Source of the DNA: Hydrangea macrophylla
Taxonomy: Eukaryota > Streptophyta > Magnoliopsida > Cornales > Hydrangeaceae
DNA: 64,000 bases
Assembly: GCA_033977485.1 (NCBI GenBank)
Contig: CM066983.1
Coordinates: 108,033,580 to 108,097,579, forward strand
Direction: 5' to 3'
The notes below the pieces were generated by a model, which saw only the letters and a program-made list of their open reading frames with translations, was not told where the DNA came from and did no database searches. Position numbers and translations under genes: made by a program. Positions 1 to 12,370 of the stretch are shown in pieces (positions within the stretch are counted from its first letter, which is position 1; each line of letters begins with the position of its first letter).

Positions 1-956
1 ATTTTCTACCGATCAAGACAACTAAACCGTCCAAGTTAGCGGAATTGTATGTGAAAGAGATCGTAAGACTACATGGAGTCCCAGCTGTGATTATATCCGA
101 TCGCGATAGTAGTTTTACGTCAAGGTTTTGGGGAAGTTTGCAAGAAGCTATGGGTACGAAATTGAGTTTCAGTACTGCATTTCATCCTCAGACCGATGGG
201 CAGTCAGAACGCATGATTCAGACGCTAGAGGATATGTTGAGACTTTGTGTATTAGATTTTGGGAACGATTGGGAACACCACTTGCCGTTAATTGAATTTG
301 CTTATAATAATGGATTCCAGTCAAGTATCGGGATGGCACCGTATGAAGCTTTGTATGGACGTAAGTGTCGATCACCAGTTTGTTGGACCGAGGTTGGAGA
401 AAGGAAGTTGTTAGGACCTGAGTTAATACAGGTGACTACTGAGAAGGTGAAATTGATTCAAGAGCGACTCAAGGTAGCTCAGAGCCGATATAAGAGTTAT
501 GCGGATTCTAAACGACGACCGATGAATTTTGAAGTGGGAGATTTTGTATACTTGCGGGTATCGCCTTCGAAGGGCATTGTGCGATTTGGGAAGAGGGGAA
601 AGCTTAATCCAAGATTCATAGGACCTTTTGAGATCCTAGAGAAGGTTGGTCCAGTAGCTTATCGTTTGGCCTTGTCATCAGAGTTGGCACATGTGCATAA
701 TGTATTTCACGTGTCGATGTTGAGACGATGTATGACGGATGCGAATAAGATCATTGTACCTGAACCGTTGCAAATTCAGGGGGATTTGACTTATGTGGAA
801 CAACCAGTAGAGATCTTGGACCGCAAAGAACAAGTTTTGAGAACCAAGACTATTCCAATGGTGAAAGTGCTATGGCGTAGTCATACGTTGGAAGAGGCTA
901 CATGGGAAAGTGAGGAAGACATGCGGAATGAGTATCCGTACTTGTTCGACGCTTGA
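1..956 (+). CDS. Ty3/gypsy Pol C-terminus, integrase to chromodomain (5' part outside window)
   Basis: This is the last 317 codons of a gypsy polyprotein; the frame is open from base 3, so it enters from outside the window. The second and third residues of the integrase DDE triad are present (Asp codon 99-101 and Glu codon 207-209, D-35-E spacing, in SDRDS and DGQSER contexts). They are followed by the HPQTDGQ and NNGFQSS blocks, the GPF (GPY/F) module and a C-terminal chromodomain-like end ([19 protein letters not shown]). It integrates element cDNA, and the chromodomain is thought to guide target choice. The order of domains is that of a chromovirus, probably Tekay/Del-like, and is close to the complete element at 52644-57140. 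No stop or frameshift is visible in this part. The stop codon is followed by a purine-rich tract (about 984-996) and then an LTR. Confidence 0.95.
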   Translation, partial: FLPIKTTKPSKLAELYVKEIVRLHGVPAVIISDRDSSFTSRFWGSLQEAMGTKLSFSTAFHPQTDGQSERMIQTLEDMLRLCVLDFGNDWEHHLPLIEFAYNNGFQSSIGMAPYEALYGRKCRSPVCWTEVGERKLLGPELIQVTTEKVKLIQERLKVAQSRYKSYADSKRRPMNFEVGDFVYLRVSPSKGIVRFGKRGKLNPRFIGPFEILEKVGPVAYRLALSSELAHVHNVFHVSMLRRCMTDANKIIVPEPLQIQGDLTYVEQPVEILDRKEQVLRTKTIPMVKVLWRSHTLEEATWESEEDMRNEYPYLFDA

Positions 957-997
957 GGTAAAGTTTGGGGACAAACTTCCTTTTTGGAGGGGAGAGT

Positions 998-3136
998 TGT
1001 CACACCCGTTCCAAAAATTTATAGTTTTATCATGCATAATTGTAAATTGAGAGTTTATCAATGTTAATTGATGATGGTGACGAGGTTGACTGTGAGTCAA
1101 CGGTAAGGTGTCAGTGAGGACACGGGAACATGGAAGTTCATATTGCATAATCATGAGTAAATGACATTTATATGATTTAAATGTTATTTGACTCTATCTG
1201 GTAATTCTGTGAATAGTAATTATACATGTGTAGTATAATTCTGATAAAACTTTGATATGATAGTATCATTTTGAGAACTGTGGTGAGAACGTGAGTGACA
1301 CGTTAATTTAAAAGGTAGGTTGTGTAGAGATTTCACAGAATATAGTTTTCGGACGTTATTTTGGACCCAAACGAAACCTAGTCGAAAACTTTTGAAATTT
1401 ATAGTTTTCACTTGTAAAGTCATAAAATGAACGTGTGCGAAGTTTAGAGAGCTAATTAGAAGTTTTGAGAAACTTGCGGGGAGGTAAATGTAATTTCCCG
1501 GAAACTTGCCTATATATAGATGAGTATGAGATTTCAAATCTCATCCAAACTCCTAAATATCTAGAGAGAGGAGAGAGAAAGGAGATTTGTCTTCTTCGGG
1601 CTTTGCGACGCCGTTTGACGACTTTTCGTCTGCCAGTTTTTCTCCAGATTTCAGATTTGAACTCGTGGAGGTAAGATCTACGTCTTGGTACCACTTAGGC
1701 CGTGTTTGGCCAAGTTTTTGTAAAATCTTAATTTTTGGACTTTTGGGAAAAATCAGGTAAAACTTGTAGGAATCATACCAAATTCGAAATCCGACGATTA
1801 TTTAGCCCCCTAGACGATCCTTCAAAGTTTGAAGAGATTCGCACGAGGTATGAATTCTAGATCTATGAAATATATGGATTTCATGTTTTGGACATCACTT
1901 TTGATATTCTTGGATCCGGGCGAAATTCATGTGTTAGTTAGGCCCGTTAATTATGCACGTGAAATTATGATAAAAGCACGTATAACTGTTTATGTGAGCA
2001 TGTTATGTGTCTACTTGGGTCAAAGGGGAGTTTGGTGCAAATTCATTCGGAGTAAGTTCCTCGAACCTTGAGGATTGAGATCTTGTTGGAATTGGAATTT
2101 GTGGTTGTGTCTGGATTGGAGGTGGGCCAACCAGTACACGGTACCTGGTATGGAGGAAGGCCCAACCAGTGTACGAGATGCGTGGGAGAGGTGGGCCTCC
2201 TACGGCATCAACCGGATGAATGCGTACCACTCACCCCAGAGACTATTTCTATGTGTTTTAGATGCTTAAACCATGAACTGTCATATAAGCATACATTTAG
2301 AATTGTACGCTCAGCATATAGCTGAGCAGTGGAGATGTACTCCATTGCAGGTAAGAAGAAAGACAAGAAGAAGAGCGATGAGTGAGGCCGAGGAACGCCG
2401 AGGATTTCACACTTGTATATGTTTTTGTTTTAAATCCTAGACTTGTGTAAGGATTTGAATATTGTAATATATGGTAATAGATCTTTGGATTAGTTCTATA
2501 GTATTGAAATCTTGTAATTGAACGTCTGTAGTTATGTTTTAATACGTTAAAAATCAGTTGTGGTCGTGGTTGTTGTTGGTATTGAGTAGCATGACTTGTT
2601 AATTTTCAACACAGGCTGCCCAGCAGGGGAGCAGTCGACTGGACCCAGGGTCAGTCGACTGGACCTCGTGGGATTGAGACACTGAAGGTATATTTTAAGA
2701 GAAGCAGTCGACTGACCCCTTGGACAGTCGACTGAACACTGTTGATTTTGGCTACTGCTTCCTTTGATTGAAAAGCAGTCGACTGGGTTCCCGAAGCAGT
2801 CGACTGGACCCCTTTTGATAAATGTTAAATTTTGGTTCTGCATAACACAGTCGACGAAGCAGTCGACTGGACCCTAGTACAGTCGACTGGGCAGTCGACT
2901 GAGCCTCTGTTTCCAAAACTATTTCTTTTGAAAGTGTTCTCCTGTAGCCAAAAACTTTTTATAACTCTGATTTCAATGTATTTTACAACTCAGAGAGGAA
3001 TGTTTCCTAAGTTTTAATATACCCAGGGTTGTTTTATAGAAGTTCTTTTCGCTGCGTATTATTAGATGATGTTTGGATGAGCCTTGGTGGCATGCCACGT
3101 GTCCTATTTCCACGCGTAGTGGGATGGGTCGTGACA
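998..3136 (+). mobile_element. 3' LTR of family A chromovirus (2139 bp)
   Basis: The LTR starts TGTCACACCC directly after a purine-rich tract and ends GGGTCGTGACA, so TG...CA and short inverted termini are present. A TATA box (1511-1520) lies about 510 bp in, implying a U3 of about 0.5 kb and a transcribed R-U5 of about 1.6 kb. Donor-like sites follow (GAG/GTAAGATC near 1670, GAG/GTATGAAT near 1848), and an acceptor-like TTGCAG/G at 2348. A two-copy short repeat lies at 2110-2185, and ten or so CAGTCGACTG palindromes at 2630-2900. Related copies are at 18580-22885, 47400-47701 and 48141-64000. The other LTR of this element is outside the window, so a target duplication cannot be tested. Confidence 0.9.
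2630..2902. repeat. Array of CAGTCGACTG palindromes in LTR A
   Basis: Near-perfect copies of the 10-bp self-complementary motif CAGTCGACTG occur at about 2631, 2652, 2705, 2727, 2776, 2797, 2860, 2881 and 2892, commonly followed by GACC, plus a half copy at 2848. Spacing alternates near 20 and 50 bp. The same array is in the related LTR copies (22555-22850, 47414-47525, 48370-48725). Confidence 0.9.
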
Positions 3137-3179
3137 AAAAATGGTTATTATAGTTAACTACATTTGGCACGAAGTTATA

Positions 3180-3252
3180 ACATTTTGGCACCAAATATGG
3201 TGCCCAAGTGTAGTAACTTCAAAACAGCCAAGGATGTATCAAAGAAAGTCCC

Positions 3253-3289
<37 letters not shown>

Positions 3290-3482
3290 AGTATGTATAT
3301 ACAAAGATTCTCTAAAGAGGGCGCTCTCTTTTTATTAAAGAGATGACCTCTGTTTTAGCAGTCGGATCGTGTTTAAAAACTGTGAAATGACAAAACTGCC
3401 ATTAATGAAAACACGATCCGACGGCCAAAACAGAGGCCCTCTCTTTAACATACATGATGGGTGCCATATATGGCACCCCAGT
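3180..3482. repeat. Hairpin MITE-like element with AC microsatellite
   Basis: Arms 3338-3375 and 3407-3446 are inverted copies (both contain CCTCTGTTTT and CGGATCGTGTTT in opposite sense). Outside them a shorter GGTGCC-type inverted pair flanks the block (3190-3210 and 3457-3477). An (AC)n run lies at 3255-3283. This looks like a foldback or MITE insertion, with no coding capacity. Confidence 0.55.
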
Positions 3483-4140
3483 CCAAGCCTTCAGTTCCAC
3501 TCCTAAACATGTCATCTCCTTAAAATAAGACACTCAATTAATTTTACAATAGGTTATTGAAGTAATTTAGTTAGGTAAGTTAAAACCTATTTTAGTGTCA
3601 TCACTTTAATGAGATAATATGAAATTTCTTGTCTATTTTTGAAGAGTACTCGTTAATGTATGTATGTATATATATTCATTTATACATATGCATCCCAGAG
3701 CCAACCATATATGGGCATAAGCGACCAAGGCGGTCGCTTATGGCTCTCGATTTTTGGTCTCTAATTATGGTCCCATATTGAACAAACAAACAAATAAATA
3801 AGGGCCCATTTCAAAGTACTAAAAAAATTATATATTGCTGGCCTCGACAGACCACCTCAAATTTTAGGAAATGATATATTGGCTCAATTGTAACCAAGTC
3901 CAACACACCTTAAACATGTGTCCTAGCGTATTTCTTAGTTTAGCCAAATCTAAATTATTTTAACACTAGCCCAAACTTTACAAATTACAATCAACGATCA
4001 TCCATATTAAGCTTTGTTTGCTTCATGAATTTTTTTTAGTGAGAAAACGAAAATTAAGAAGAAAGGAAACCAATAAGGAAAATTGATTCTCTTGTCTTTT
4101 CCTTGTATTTTACTTCATGCTTAAATAATATCAAAATTTT
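3483..4140. other. AT-rich intergenic DNA
   Basis: I see no gene or clear repeat structure here, only short AT microsatellite-like stretches. Confidence 0.6.
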
Positions 4141-4285
4141 GTTATCCAAAATATGTTGGGATGTATAAATCTGAAATCTTTAAAATAAAACAAACATTGT
4201 AAAATTAAATGGAACCTGGTAATGATGCAAAATCACAATAATAAATCAAGTCACGAATTGGGTTCACTGTCCTTAAGACAATTTT

Positions 4286-7175
4286 TGTCACGCCCCGACG
4301 TAGCATAAATAAGGAAAGCGTTTAATTTCCTTTATGGACCCGTAGGTCGCGACAGTTTGAAGGATCGATTCCGTCCCAAACGTTAAACAATAAAACATAA
4401 TAATCAGAGTAAAGCAATCAAGGCTTACAAAAATTTTCTATCTTATTACATCTTATAAACCGGGGTCACTAAGGCACAAACCGCCTTGAAAATAAAATAA
4501 TAGCTTAGTGTCTGTTACAGTCATCCTTAAAACAAAACAGTTTAAATCTCCAACAAATAAACTTAATGCATAAAATAAACAGTTTCTTTATTCCAACAGC
4601 AGCCACCTCAATTAGCGTAGTCATACGTTTCTTCCTGGTTAAAACCTGAAAAGCCTGAACACGAATGTCCAGGACGCATCAACGTCATCAGCTTCAAGAA
4701 GCTGGTGAGTATTAAAAACATGACTTTGAATGTAAAACATACCCATTTACCTTTTCCCAATTCCCATTTAAATTCACAAGTTTATTATTGAAGTAAGGAG
4801 CTCATTTAGAAAACATTCACAACATTATTAAAAGAGGGTAATTTAAACAGATGGGACCGTGTATGAGAACCATGCACCACACTCATCTTGCCGACGCTTT
4901 TCTCTCGACAGCCACAACAACCCACTATCCTACTCCTGGTATCTTTGAAACACTAAGATAGCCACACTTTAGCGACGGGGCGCCAGGGAGTGTCCAATGC
5001 CTCACACTTTGAATACCCTAACCGCCATGCAAATACCGGGGCAACCCCTCTCGCAGTATCCAGACTTGAGTTATCAGGGAGTGTCCGTAGGCCACACTTT
5101 AGCACTACCATGGGTGCCAGTGAGTGTCCATATTTGCCACCGTCGCATTTCAAAGATACCCACGCCTCTTTTTCAACTACAATCACCACCGAAATCTCAA
5201 TCACAATCACAATCACAACCACAACCACAATCACAACCACAACCACATCTCATACTCTTTTCCACACTAACCATTACTCTTTCCACACTGACTGTCACCC
5301 ACATGCATGTACCACTGACCCACATGAATGTCATGAAACTCTAAAACATAAAGCACTTTACTGAATTAAAGGCACAACGCAAGTACGGGAATTGATAAGT
5401 CAAAACACAACGTCCAACTCGTTCAAACATGAATAATTGGGGTTCTGTTTTAAATAAACTACCCAAACAGAACCTTAACAGTATATGAATTTCATCCAAA
5501 CAGTCCCTTAGCACAAAATAACAAAAACCACAAACTGCAGGAAATCGCGCGCGCGGGCCGCTCGCGCGAAAGGTCGCTCGCGCGGGCCGCTCGCGCGATA
5601 TGCCCATTTTTCCTTTTATAATAAACTTTTCTGACCGCCTGAAACAGCCAGGGTCGCGCGCGCGGATCGCTCGCGCGAAGGGGTTCTCGCGCGACCCTCG
5701 CTCGCGCGACCAGCCTAATTTCCAATTATATATAAAAACTCTTCCGTCTGCCTGGGGAAACAAGGCTCGCGCGCGCGGATCGCTCGCGCGAAGGGTCGCT
5801 CGCGCGGGCCGCTCGCGCGCGCGATCGTGGCGCGACCTGAAGCTGAGGCTTCGTCTTCTTCCCCCAGACTTCCCTGTTTCAGCAAAACAGGGGTCTTTTT
5901 GACCCATTTCAATTCTGTAAGCATATATGTCCTATTATATATGGATTTCTTTGTTTTTCAACAAGGATTCCAAATATGAAATCAATTTTACAAGATTCAA
6001 TCTATAGCTCCCAAATTTTATGAGTTTTCAAAAGATGTCAAAACTTCATTTTTAATATACTTTTCCATATGAACAAATTAGACTTTAAAACTTTGGGTAT
6101 AACATATATGATATGTAATCTATCATAATCATCTCTGAAAACAAGTTTTGGTTAAGATTGAAAATTCTTGATTTTCAAGCCATGGAGTTCATACGTAAAT
6201 CAATCATGGTGTTTTACAAAATTAAGCAAACACACAGTAAATAGACATGTAATTACATTCTTAGTGAGTTTAGAATACTCACTGAGATTAGAGATGGAAG
6301 TGTATGTTGAGAAAGATAAAGAATTAAGCAATCCTAAGTGAAGCTCCTAGCTATGGTGGTTGAGCTCCTCTCTCTCTAAAATTCTGAAATTAACTCTCAA
6401 GCTCTCTCTCTTTTTCTCTCTGAATGTTTTGTGTGCAGAACGTGTAATGGGAGAGTGTAGAGGATGTAAATATAGAATAACAAGTTGGAGAACTTGGGCT
6501 CCAAGTTCTTTGATGTACACTCAACAATTGATTTGTTTTCCTAATTAACTATAGGCTATATATACACTGATATACAGACGTATATACACAAATGTATAAC
6601 CCACAGATTCTCCAAGAGACAAGCTAGATATGTAGGGGGTCAAGTTGAGTTGTTTGGGAATAACAACTTATGGCCTTAGGAGCACATACACAAACCAAGC
6701 ATTCCCAAACAAGCCCAACCCAATGATCACTTGCCATTAATAGAAATAAAGCATGTGTCATGTCAAACTTTATATCACTTCCAAAATCTGTGGAAGCTCA
6801 CACAGCGCGGACAGTTTTGGACATAAACTGGTATTTTCGGGGCGCGGTGGTCACCACAAAAATATGGGAATTTCATTTTAACTTAAGAATTGATTTTCTG
6901 GTTTTATAAAAATACTGATTGAGTTAATAGAAGTTATTTTCACCGTTTTGAAATACAGATTTTGAAATCCACACAGGTATTACTAACTATATAAAAAATT
7001 ACAATTTGACCCCAAAAGAATTCATAGCTCATAATAAATCAAGGAATAAAATTTAAAACATGGGAAATGAAATTAAACGAAGCAGTCAATACCAAATGAA
7101 TTAAATATGACAATGCAATTTCCAATTAAATATGAAAATGTATTTTAAAATTAAATGGAAATGCAGGTTATTACA
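4286..7175 (-). mobile_element. Solo LTR F (2890 bp) with ATTTT target duplication
   Basis: The element reads TGTCACGCCCC at 4286 and ends TATTACA at 7175. ATTTT flanks it on both sides (4281-4285 and 7176-7180). GGGGCGTGACA is the 3' end in the related LTRs, so it lies on the minus strand. A TATA box (6557-6564) is about 610 bp from the 5' end. It has no internal domain, so it is a recombined solo LTR. It carries (CA)n-rich CAC/ATC repeats (5185-5250), GC-rich TCGCGCGA palindromes (5546-5835), and near its 3' end an acceptor-like CTTTTCAG followed by a short acidic frame ending YDYAN (about 4640-4668, minus). Confidence 0.9.
5546..5835. repeat. TCGCGCGA palindrome array in LTR F
   Basis: Three GC-rich clusters (5546-5599, 5652-5710, 5764-5830) are built from GCTCGCGCGA / TCGCGCGAGC units in an otherwise AT-rich LTR. 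The central TCGCGCGA is a perfect palindrome. Long reading frames across the clusters (Arg/Ala-rich) arise from the repeats and are not genes. Confidence 0.85.
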
Positions 7176-7490
7176 ATTTTGCCCCCACTGGTGCTCACAG
7201 TTTTGTAGCAATCGCTTCCAAGGATACAACGATCTTTTACCTTCTTATAAAAGTACTTCAAATACGATGGTACGGTGAACCTACTGCTGTTTGTATTCTC
7301 CCAGACACAAAATACAATATGTATGAACTATAGAAATCTGACTAATTGAACTCATTCTAAATGAATGTACAATGGTCATATAAATAAGCCACAAGATGAC
7401 TGTTGGTGAATAGTCATGACTAGTGACTATTCATGAACAATCATGACCAGTTGCATAAGGGACTATTTGGCATGACCATACTCAACCATG

Positions 7491-8764
7491 AACAACATTA
7501 AATTTGCAATGTTTCATTCAATTTTTGAATAATTCTCCACATGAATGAAAATTGTTTATACAACATGCAAAATAAAAATACAAACACTAAAGAGAGTACA
7601 ATGGAATGACACTGCATTGGGATAGAAAGCATTGGCTTTGAACTTTCCGCAGTGAAGAACTATTGGATTTACTCTGCTAAACAGTGAATGCGATGTCTTA
7701 AATTGTTCAGACTTTGGTGTAAACCTAGACAATAAAATTCACACAAAGTCACTCCAAACACTTTCAACTCTCACGGTTGTGTTCATTTTGGCCCTGAACA
7801 ACTCCTAGATTCATGAGTGCTTTGGAGAATTTTGCCTTTAAAATTATCATAGAAGCAACATGGATGATTTCTTATTAAGAGTATTATGATATACCCTACT
7901 TGAAAATCCAAGGTATAAGAATCATTACAAGCATAGCTTATCCTATTCTCACTGTGGTCAGCACTGTTTTCATCCTAGGAATGGGTAGGAGTATTTAAAT
8001 CCTCAGTGCTACCTCTGAGTTACACACAATTCGGTTGTCCTGTTGAACCTAGATCTTGGGATCTCCAGTCAGTTAGGTTGGGTTGCCATCATGGTAACTC
8101 TTTAGATTTAGTCTTTAACTTCATTCCCCTCAATGAATTGCAAACTTGCTCTCTTTTCAAACCGTATTGGTAAACGAATCCATAACACATTTCTTTGACT
8201 TTTCCTGGTCAATTGAAATAACTTCATTCGAGAACAGCTGTTTTACGGTACTATATCTACCACAAATGTGTCAAGATTTATCATCATACTACTTTGTGCC
8301 ACTTTACATTATCTAAAATTTTAAAGTCAAATTCCTTTATTGATCAGGCAATGTAAATCTGTTGAGAGGTTTTTCATGGCATGACTGTACTTTCAAGTAC
8401 TTCTGGATATCTAGTAAAGTTTAATACATAGTTTAGGGTAAGTCTCAAACATTCGAGAACCCAAACTATTACCTTCCAGTGGTCTACAGAGGAAACTAAT
8501 GATGTACATAACAGGTTTTCGTGCTTTTGACATGCACATTTATCACACAACAACATTGTCAAATTTTCCCGAGCCATTGTTTTGGCACTTGTTTTAACCC
8601 ATAAAAGGGACTTCACAAGTCTAAATAATTTTCTCTATTGAATTTTTGACACTTCATATACTCACATATCTTGTTCACGTTTGTCATTCTTAAAGTCATT
8701 AGCTTTACGTTCTAGTGTAACTCCATAGTCATGTTGACTAATGCCATACATATTTAATCAAAAA
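7491..8764. other. Non-coding repeat-derived DNA
   Basis: This stretch lies between the two direct repeats (4141-7490 and 8765-9216). It has only short, biased reading frames, and I recognise no domain. It may be the eroded interior of the same element. Confidence 0.4.
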
Positions 8765-9216
8765 ATTTCTAAATATATTGGAATGTATAAACATGAAATC
8801 TAAAAACACAACAAATACTGAAAAATAAACAGAACCTGGAAATATGCAATACTGAAACAATAGATCGAGTCACAAACTGTGTTCGCTATCCTTAAGAAAA
8901 TTATGCCCCGCATTGGTGCTCACGGATTTGTGGCATTTGTCTCCCAAGATATAACGATCTTCCACCGTCCTATAGAAGCACTTCAAATAGAATGTTAAGG
9001 TGAACCTACTGATGTTTGTACTCTCTCCGACACTAACTATAGGTAAGAAACATAAATAAAAATCAACAACATAAATGAAAGAAACATGCATGTATATATA
9101 GGTTGTAACGTGATTGTCGTCAATAGCCACACCCCTTAGAAAGTAGACCATTCGTCAATGGTTACAACCCTTCAAATAAGGGACTGTTTGGCATGATCAA
9201 ACTCAACCATGAATAA
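8765..9216. repeat. Dispersed repeat copy 2
   Basis: It aligns with copy 1 (4141-4285 plus 7181-7490) over about 450 bp in the same orientation. It ends where a degraded LTR (G) begins. Confidence 0.55.
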
Positions 9217-9560
9217 TGTCACTCCCCGAAATAGCAAAATAAAGAAATTAAAATTCCCTTTTAGGCCCATAAGTTATGACTGGTAAATATCACATGATTG
9301 TCCACAATACATGAATCTACACATAAGGGATATATAAAAACTGTAACAGGAGTTCTAAACTTGGGGCATAAAAGTAAATCATAACTTAAATCTTATTACA
9401 GAACGTACTACTGTGTTAGAACATTATCCTAAGTCTTAAGGCACACTCGTCAACTATAAAGTATAACATTATTCAAAATATAAAATTGAAGTTAAATACA
9501 ATCTAGCCCTAATCTTCAACTGACACAGATGTCATCATCCGCATAGTGGCTTCCCCCTCC
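9217..9560 (-). mobile_element. Degraded LTR terminus G
   Basis: It starts TGTCACTCCCCGAAATAGC and continues with the block 'AAATTCCCTTTTAGGCCCATAAG'-like, which matches the 3'-terminal (reverse-complemented) sequence of LTRs D, E and F. The other end is not found. Confidence 0.5.
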
Positions 9561-10160
9561 GTGTCCCACCATGGCATGGCCAACCTCTATGTAGTGTAGA
9601 CCCGATTTGGACCAAACGTCAAATTAAGGGAGTACTACCTCCAGATCCGACGATGACAATGCCCGAACTAATCTAAGGTTTCCATAAATGATTCAAGCTC
9701 TTCAAAAGGCTCTGCGATTTAAACAAAAGAAAGAAGGGAAGGAAAATAAAGAGAAAAGAGGGGATAAGAGAAAATGGCACATGGCAGAACTTGCGGTAAT
9801 TACGGGTTACCAGTGCGGCAGTCATAGATTGCCGCACCAGCAGTCGGTGAATACCGCAATGACAGTCACTGAATATCGTTAAAATGCACCAAATGCCGCG
9901 AAAATAGGAAATCCTGAAAAGATAGTAGTTCCTAGAGTTGTCCGCGGCATTCAGTGAGTGCCGGTGCGGCAATCAGTGAATGTCTCTTCGGCATTCATTG
10001 AGTGCCGCTGCGGCTGTCACTGACTGTCGCTTCCATCTCCAGTAAGTGCCGCATTTTCTAGCTGACAGTTGTAATACAGCACATTTTGTACCATCAAAAG
10101 GACATACGAGATCAGTGTTTTTGCCCCTGAAATGACTGAAATACCCTTTTAAATTTGCCT
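9561..10160. repeat. CGGCA...TGCCG dyad repeats
   Basis: Between 9806 and 10050 there are several imperfect palindromes of the form CGGCATTCA-TGAGTGCCG and GCGGCAATCAGTGAATG. They probably belong to LTR G or to the LTR-like block that follows. A TATATAAAG box lies at about 10161. Confidence 0.5.
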
Positions 10161-12300
10161 ATATAAAGAGGGTGAATATCCCATTGCAAAAAAATGAATC
10201 TTCCAACTTTATCTTGAATCTTTTCATCTGCAACCTCTCAAATTTTCCAAACATACCTAAGAATCACCTTCATAAGAGTGAGAGAGGAAGTTGTGTGTAA
10301 ATTAAGAGTCAAAGAACTTGATTTACTTGTGGAAACCCCTCAAAATCACCAAGTTGAGAAGATTTGGAGGTAGACTTTAAACTAATTAGTTTTTCAATAT
10401 GTATTAACTTGGATAATACTTGAGTTTTAAGTCATTTATTTTAATTGTATTCACCTCTTGAGATTCATGAGACCTCTCCAATGTCTCATTTGAATCTCTT
10501 GATATGAAGTCCTTTGGCTCTCTTGTAACTTCATGGTTTACAAGGGGATTAAAGTTGATGTTTAACATGTTTAGTTAATAAGTCCAAGTCTATAGTCAAG
10601 ACTTGGGTTTATTGCCTTTAGATTTCATGAAGTTTCTCCATACTTCATTGAAATCTATAAGCATAAGAGTCATTAGCCTCCCATGACCATCAAATAATAG
10701 GAGAATTAGTTTAACTAAATCCAAGTTTAATGGCTTAGTATTTAAAATTAGTAAGTGAAAGATGAACTAGACAAATGTGCAGTGAGTTCATCAACCAATT
10801 TTCATCAAAGATTTTTAATTAAATATCAAACCATTGGAACTGAATGAAACCAATAAGAAAGTGTCCATAACTCAAAGTTCTACCACTGCAATTTTTGTTT
10901 TAATAAGATTCCATGGTTAGGGTGGTTTGGTCATGAGTTTTGTGAAACCACAACAATCTGTCCAGAGTTTCAGAACAGCAACACTTTTTTAAAATGAGTA
11001 AATCAGAGCCCTAATCAAGTATTGATGACCCCGAATAATTTTTTCTGTGAACTTTAATGTATTAAAAAGACCCCCTAAAAAGATTAGAGTCTTTTAGATT
11101 TTCTTACTATTTTTAGAAAATCGTACAATATCTCCAGATAGAAGGTTGGAAATTTCTGAATGATGTCTAGTGTTTATTCAATTCCCAGAAATCTAACCGT
11201 TGGAATTTTGATTTTATTTTTGGGTTAGAAACTAGACTCACATAGGCACCTTGTGTCCAAAAATCATCAAGATCAAACCATGGGAACCATGCCTTTTATT
11301 TTTTTGAAGTTCTGATCTGCTCTTAGCAATTTTTAGAATTTTGTCACAATTTTGACCAATCTTGTAAATAACGGTCCAAATGACTTTTCTATGACTTAGG
11401 GCTTAAACCATGCTCCAATAATGATTAGTTAAGCTTAAATTCAGAGGCTAAATGGTCCAAATCAAAGAATAATCCAATAGCTTGTTCTTGTTTCCATGTA
11501 ATCACGTACACTCATCCATGTAGATTGATACTTATACTTAGAATTCTTGGTATGTCATTTCTTCTATTTGATAGAATTAAGCTAGACATTTAGAGATGGC
11601 CATTTGATATTGTATATCCTTTCTAAAGCACGTGGACTAACCCTTGTTTTGTAGTGCTGATGAGGTATGATCTCTTGACTCTTCTCTAGCTTAATTATTT
11701 CTTAATTTTATTCATTTTTTTTACCTCATGTGTGACCTTAGAGTTAAGATTTGCCTTATGTGTATATATGTGATTAGAGACCTTTTATTAGGATTTCTAA
11801 TTTTTGTATGCATTGTATGTTTCAAACTTGCAGTTGGATCCCGGGTAAGTTTCCTAGTTCTCTATTTGCATATCATATTGCTTGCTAGTTGAAATTATAT
11901 GGTTTTTGAATGATATTTTGACATTTGCAATATTACTCCCTTTAGACATGCTTTTGTAATGTATATCTATACCTATGTATTAATTAAGGGCATACTTAGA
12001 TTAATAATTCGATTAAAAGGATGTTGAGTAGAGGCCTATCGCAAGATAAGATGAGAGAATGTGTTTTAGTCCATCGGGCTCCTTCCTCTCTCATTCCATA
12101 ATCCCCGAACCTAGTTAATCTTTGGTTTCCTAAAAGATCGGTTTCCTTTAAATGGTTTTCTTAATTTTTCCTTTTAAAAAATTAAGTGGTGACTCGTGTT
12201 TAGTATTTTGAAAATGGAAGAGATTTTAAATAAAAAGAGTTGTGGGTAAGGAAAAATTGCGATATCCACATGTAGCCTTCCTCCGAATAGCAAACCCCGC
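10161..12300 (+). mobile_element. LTR-like decayed block, possibly Tat/Ogre-type
   Basis: The block opens with a TATA box and a GAGAG-rich leader. It ends with a stretch (about 12180-12260) of the type 'AAATTAAGTGGTGACTC' that resembles the LTR/primer-site junction of plant Tat-lineage gypsy elements. There are no usable reading frames. The assignment rests on general resemblance only. Confidence 0.3.
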
Positions 12301-12370
12301 AATAGGTTCTCTCCCTGCATTATTATATATCTGAAAAGCTAGACATGGGAATATCCAGGGCATAACCCCA

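Larger units (their letters stand above)
4141..7490. repeat. Dispersed repeat copy 1, split by solo LTR F
   Basis: The sequence 4141-4285 plus 7181-7490 reads as one repeat once the LTR at 4286-7175 is removed. It aligns by eye with 8765-9216 (shared blocks around 'GGAACCTGG', 'GGTGCTCACAG', 'ACTTCAAATA', 'GGTGAACCTACTG' and 'GGGACT.TTTGGCATGA'). The two copies are in the same orientation, 4-5 kb apart, like the LTRs of a decayed element, but no primer site or coding region is recognisable between them. Confidence 0.55.

Noticed and set aside
5341..5924. Long Arg/Ala-rich reading frames on both strands
   Set aside because: They are created by the GC-rich palindrome array inside solo LTR F; several frames are open at once and no domain is present.
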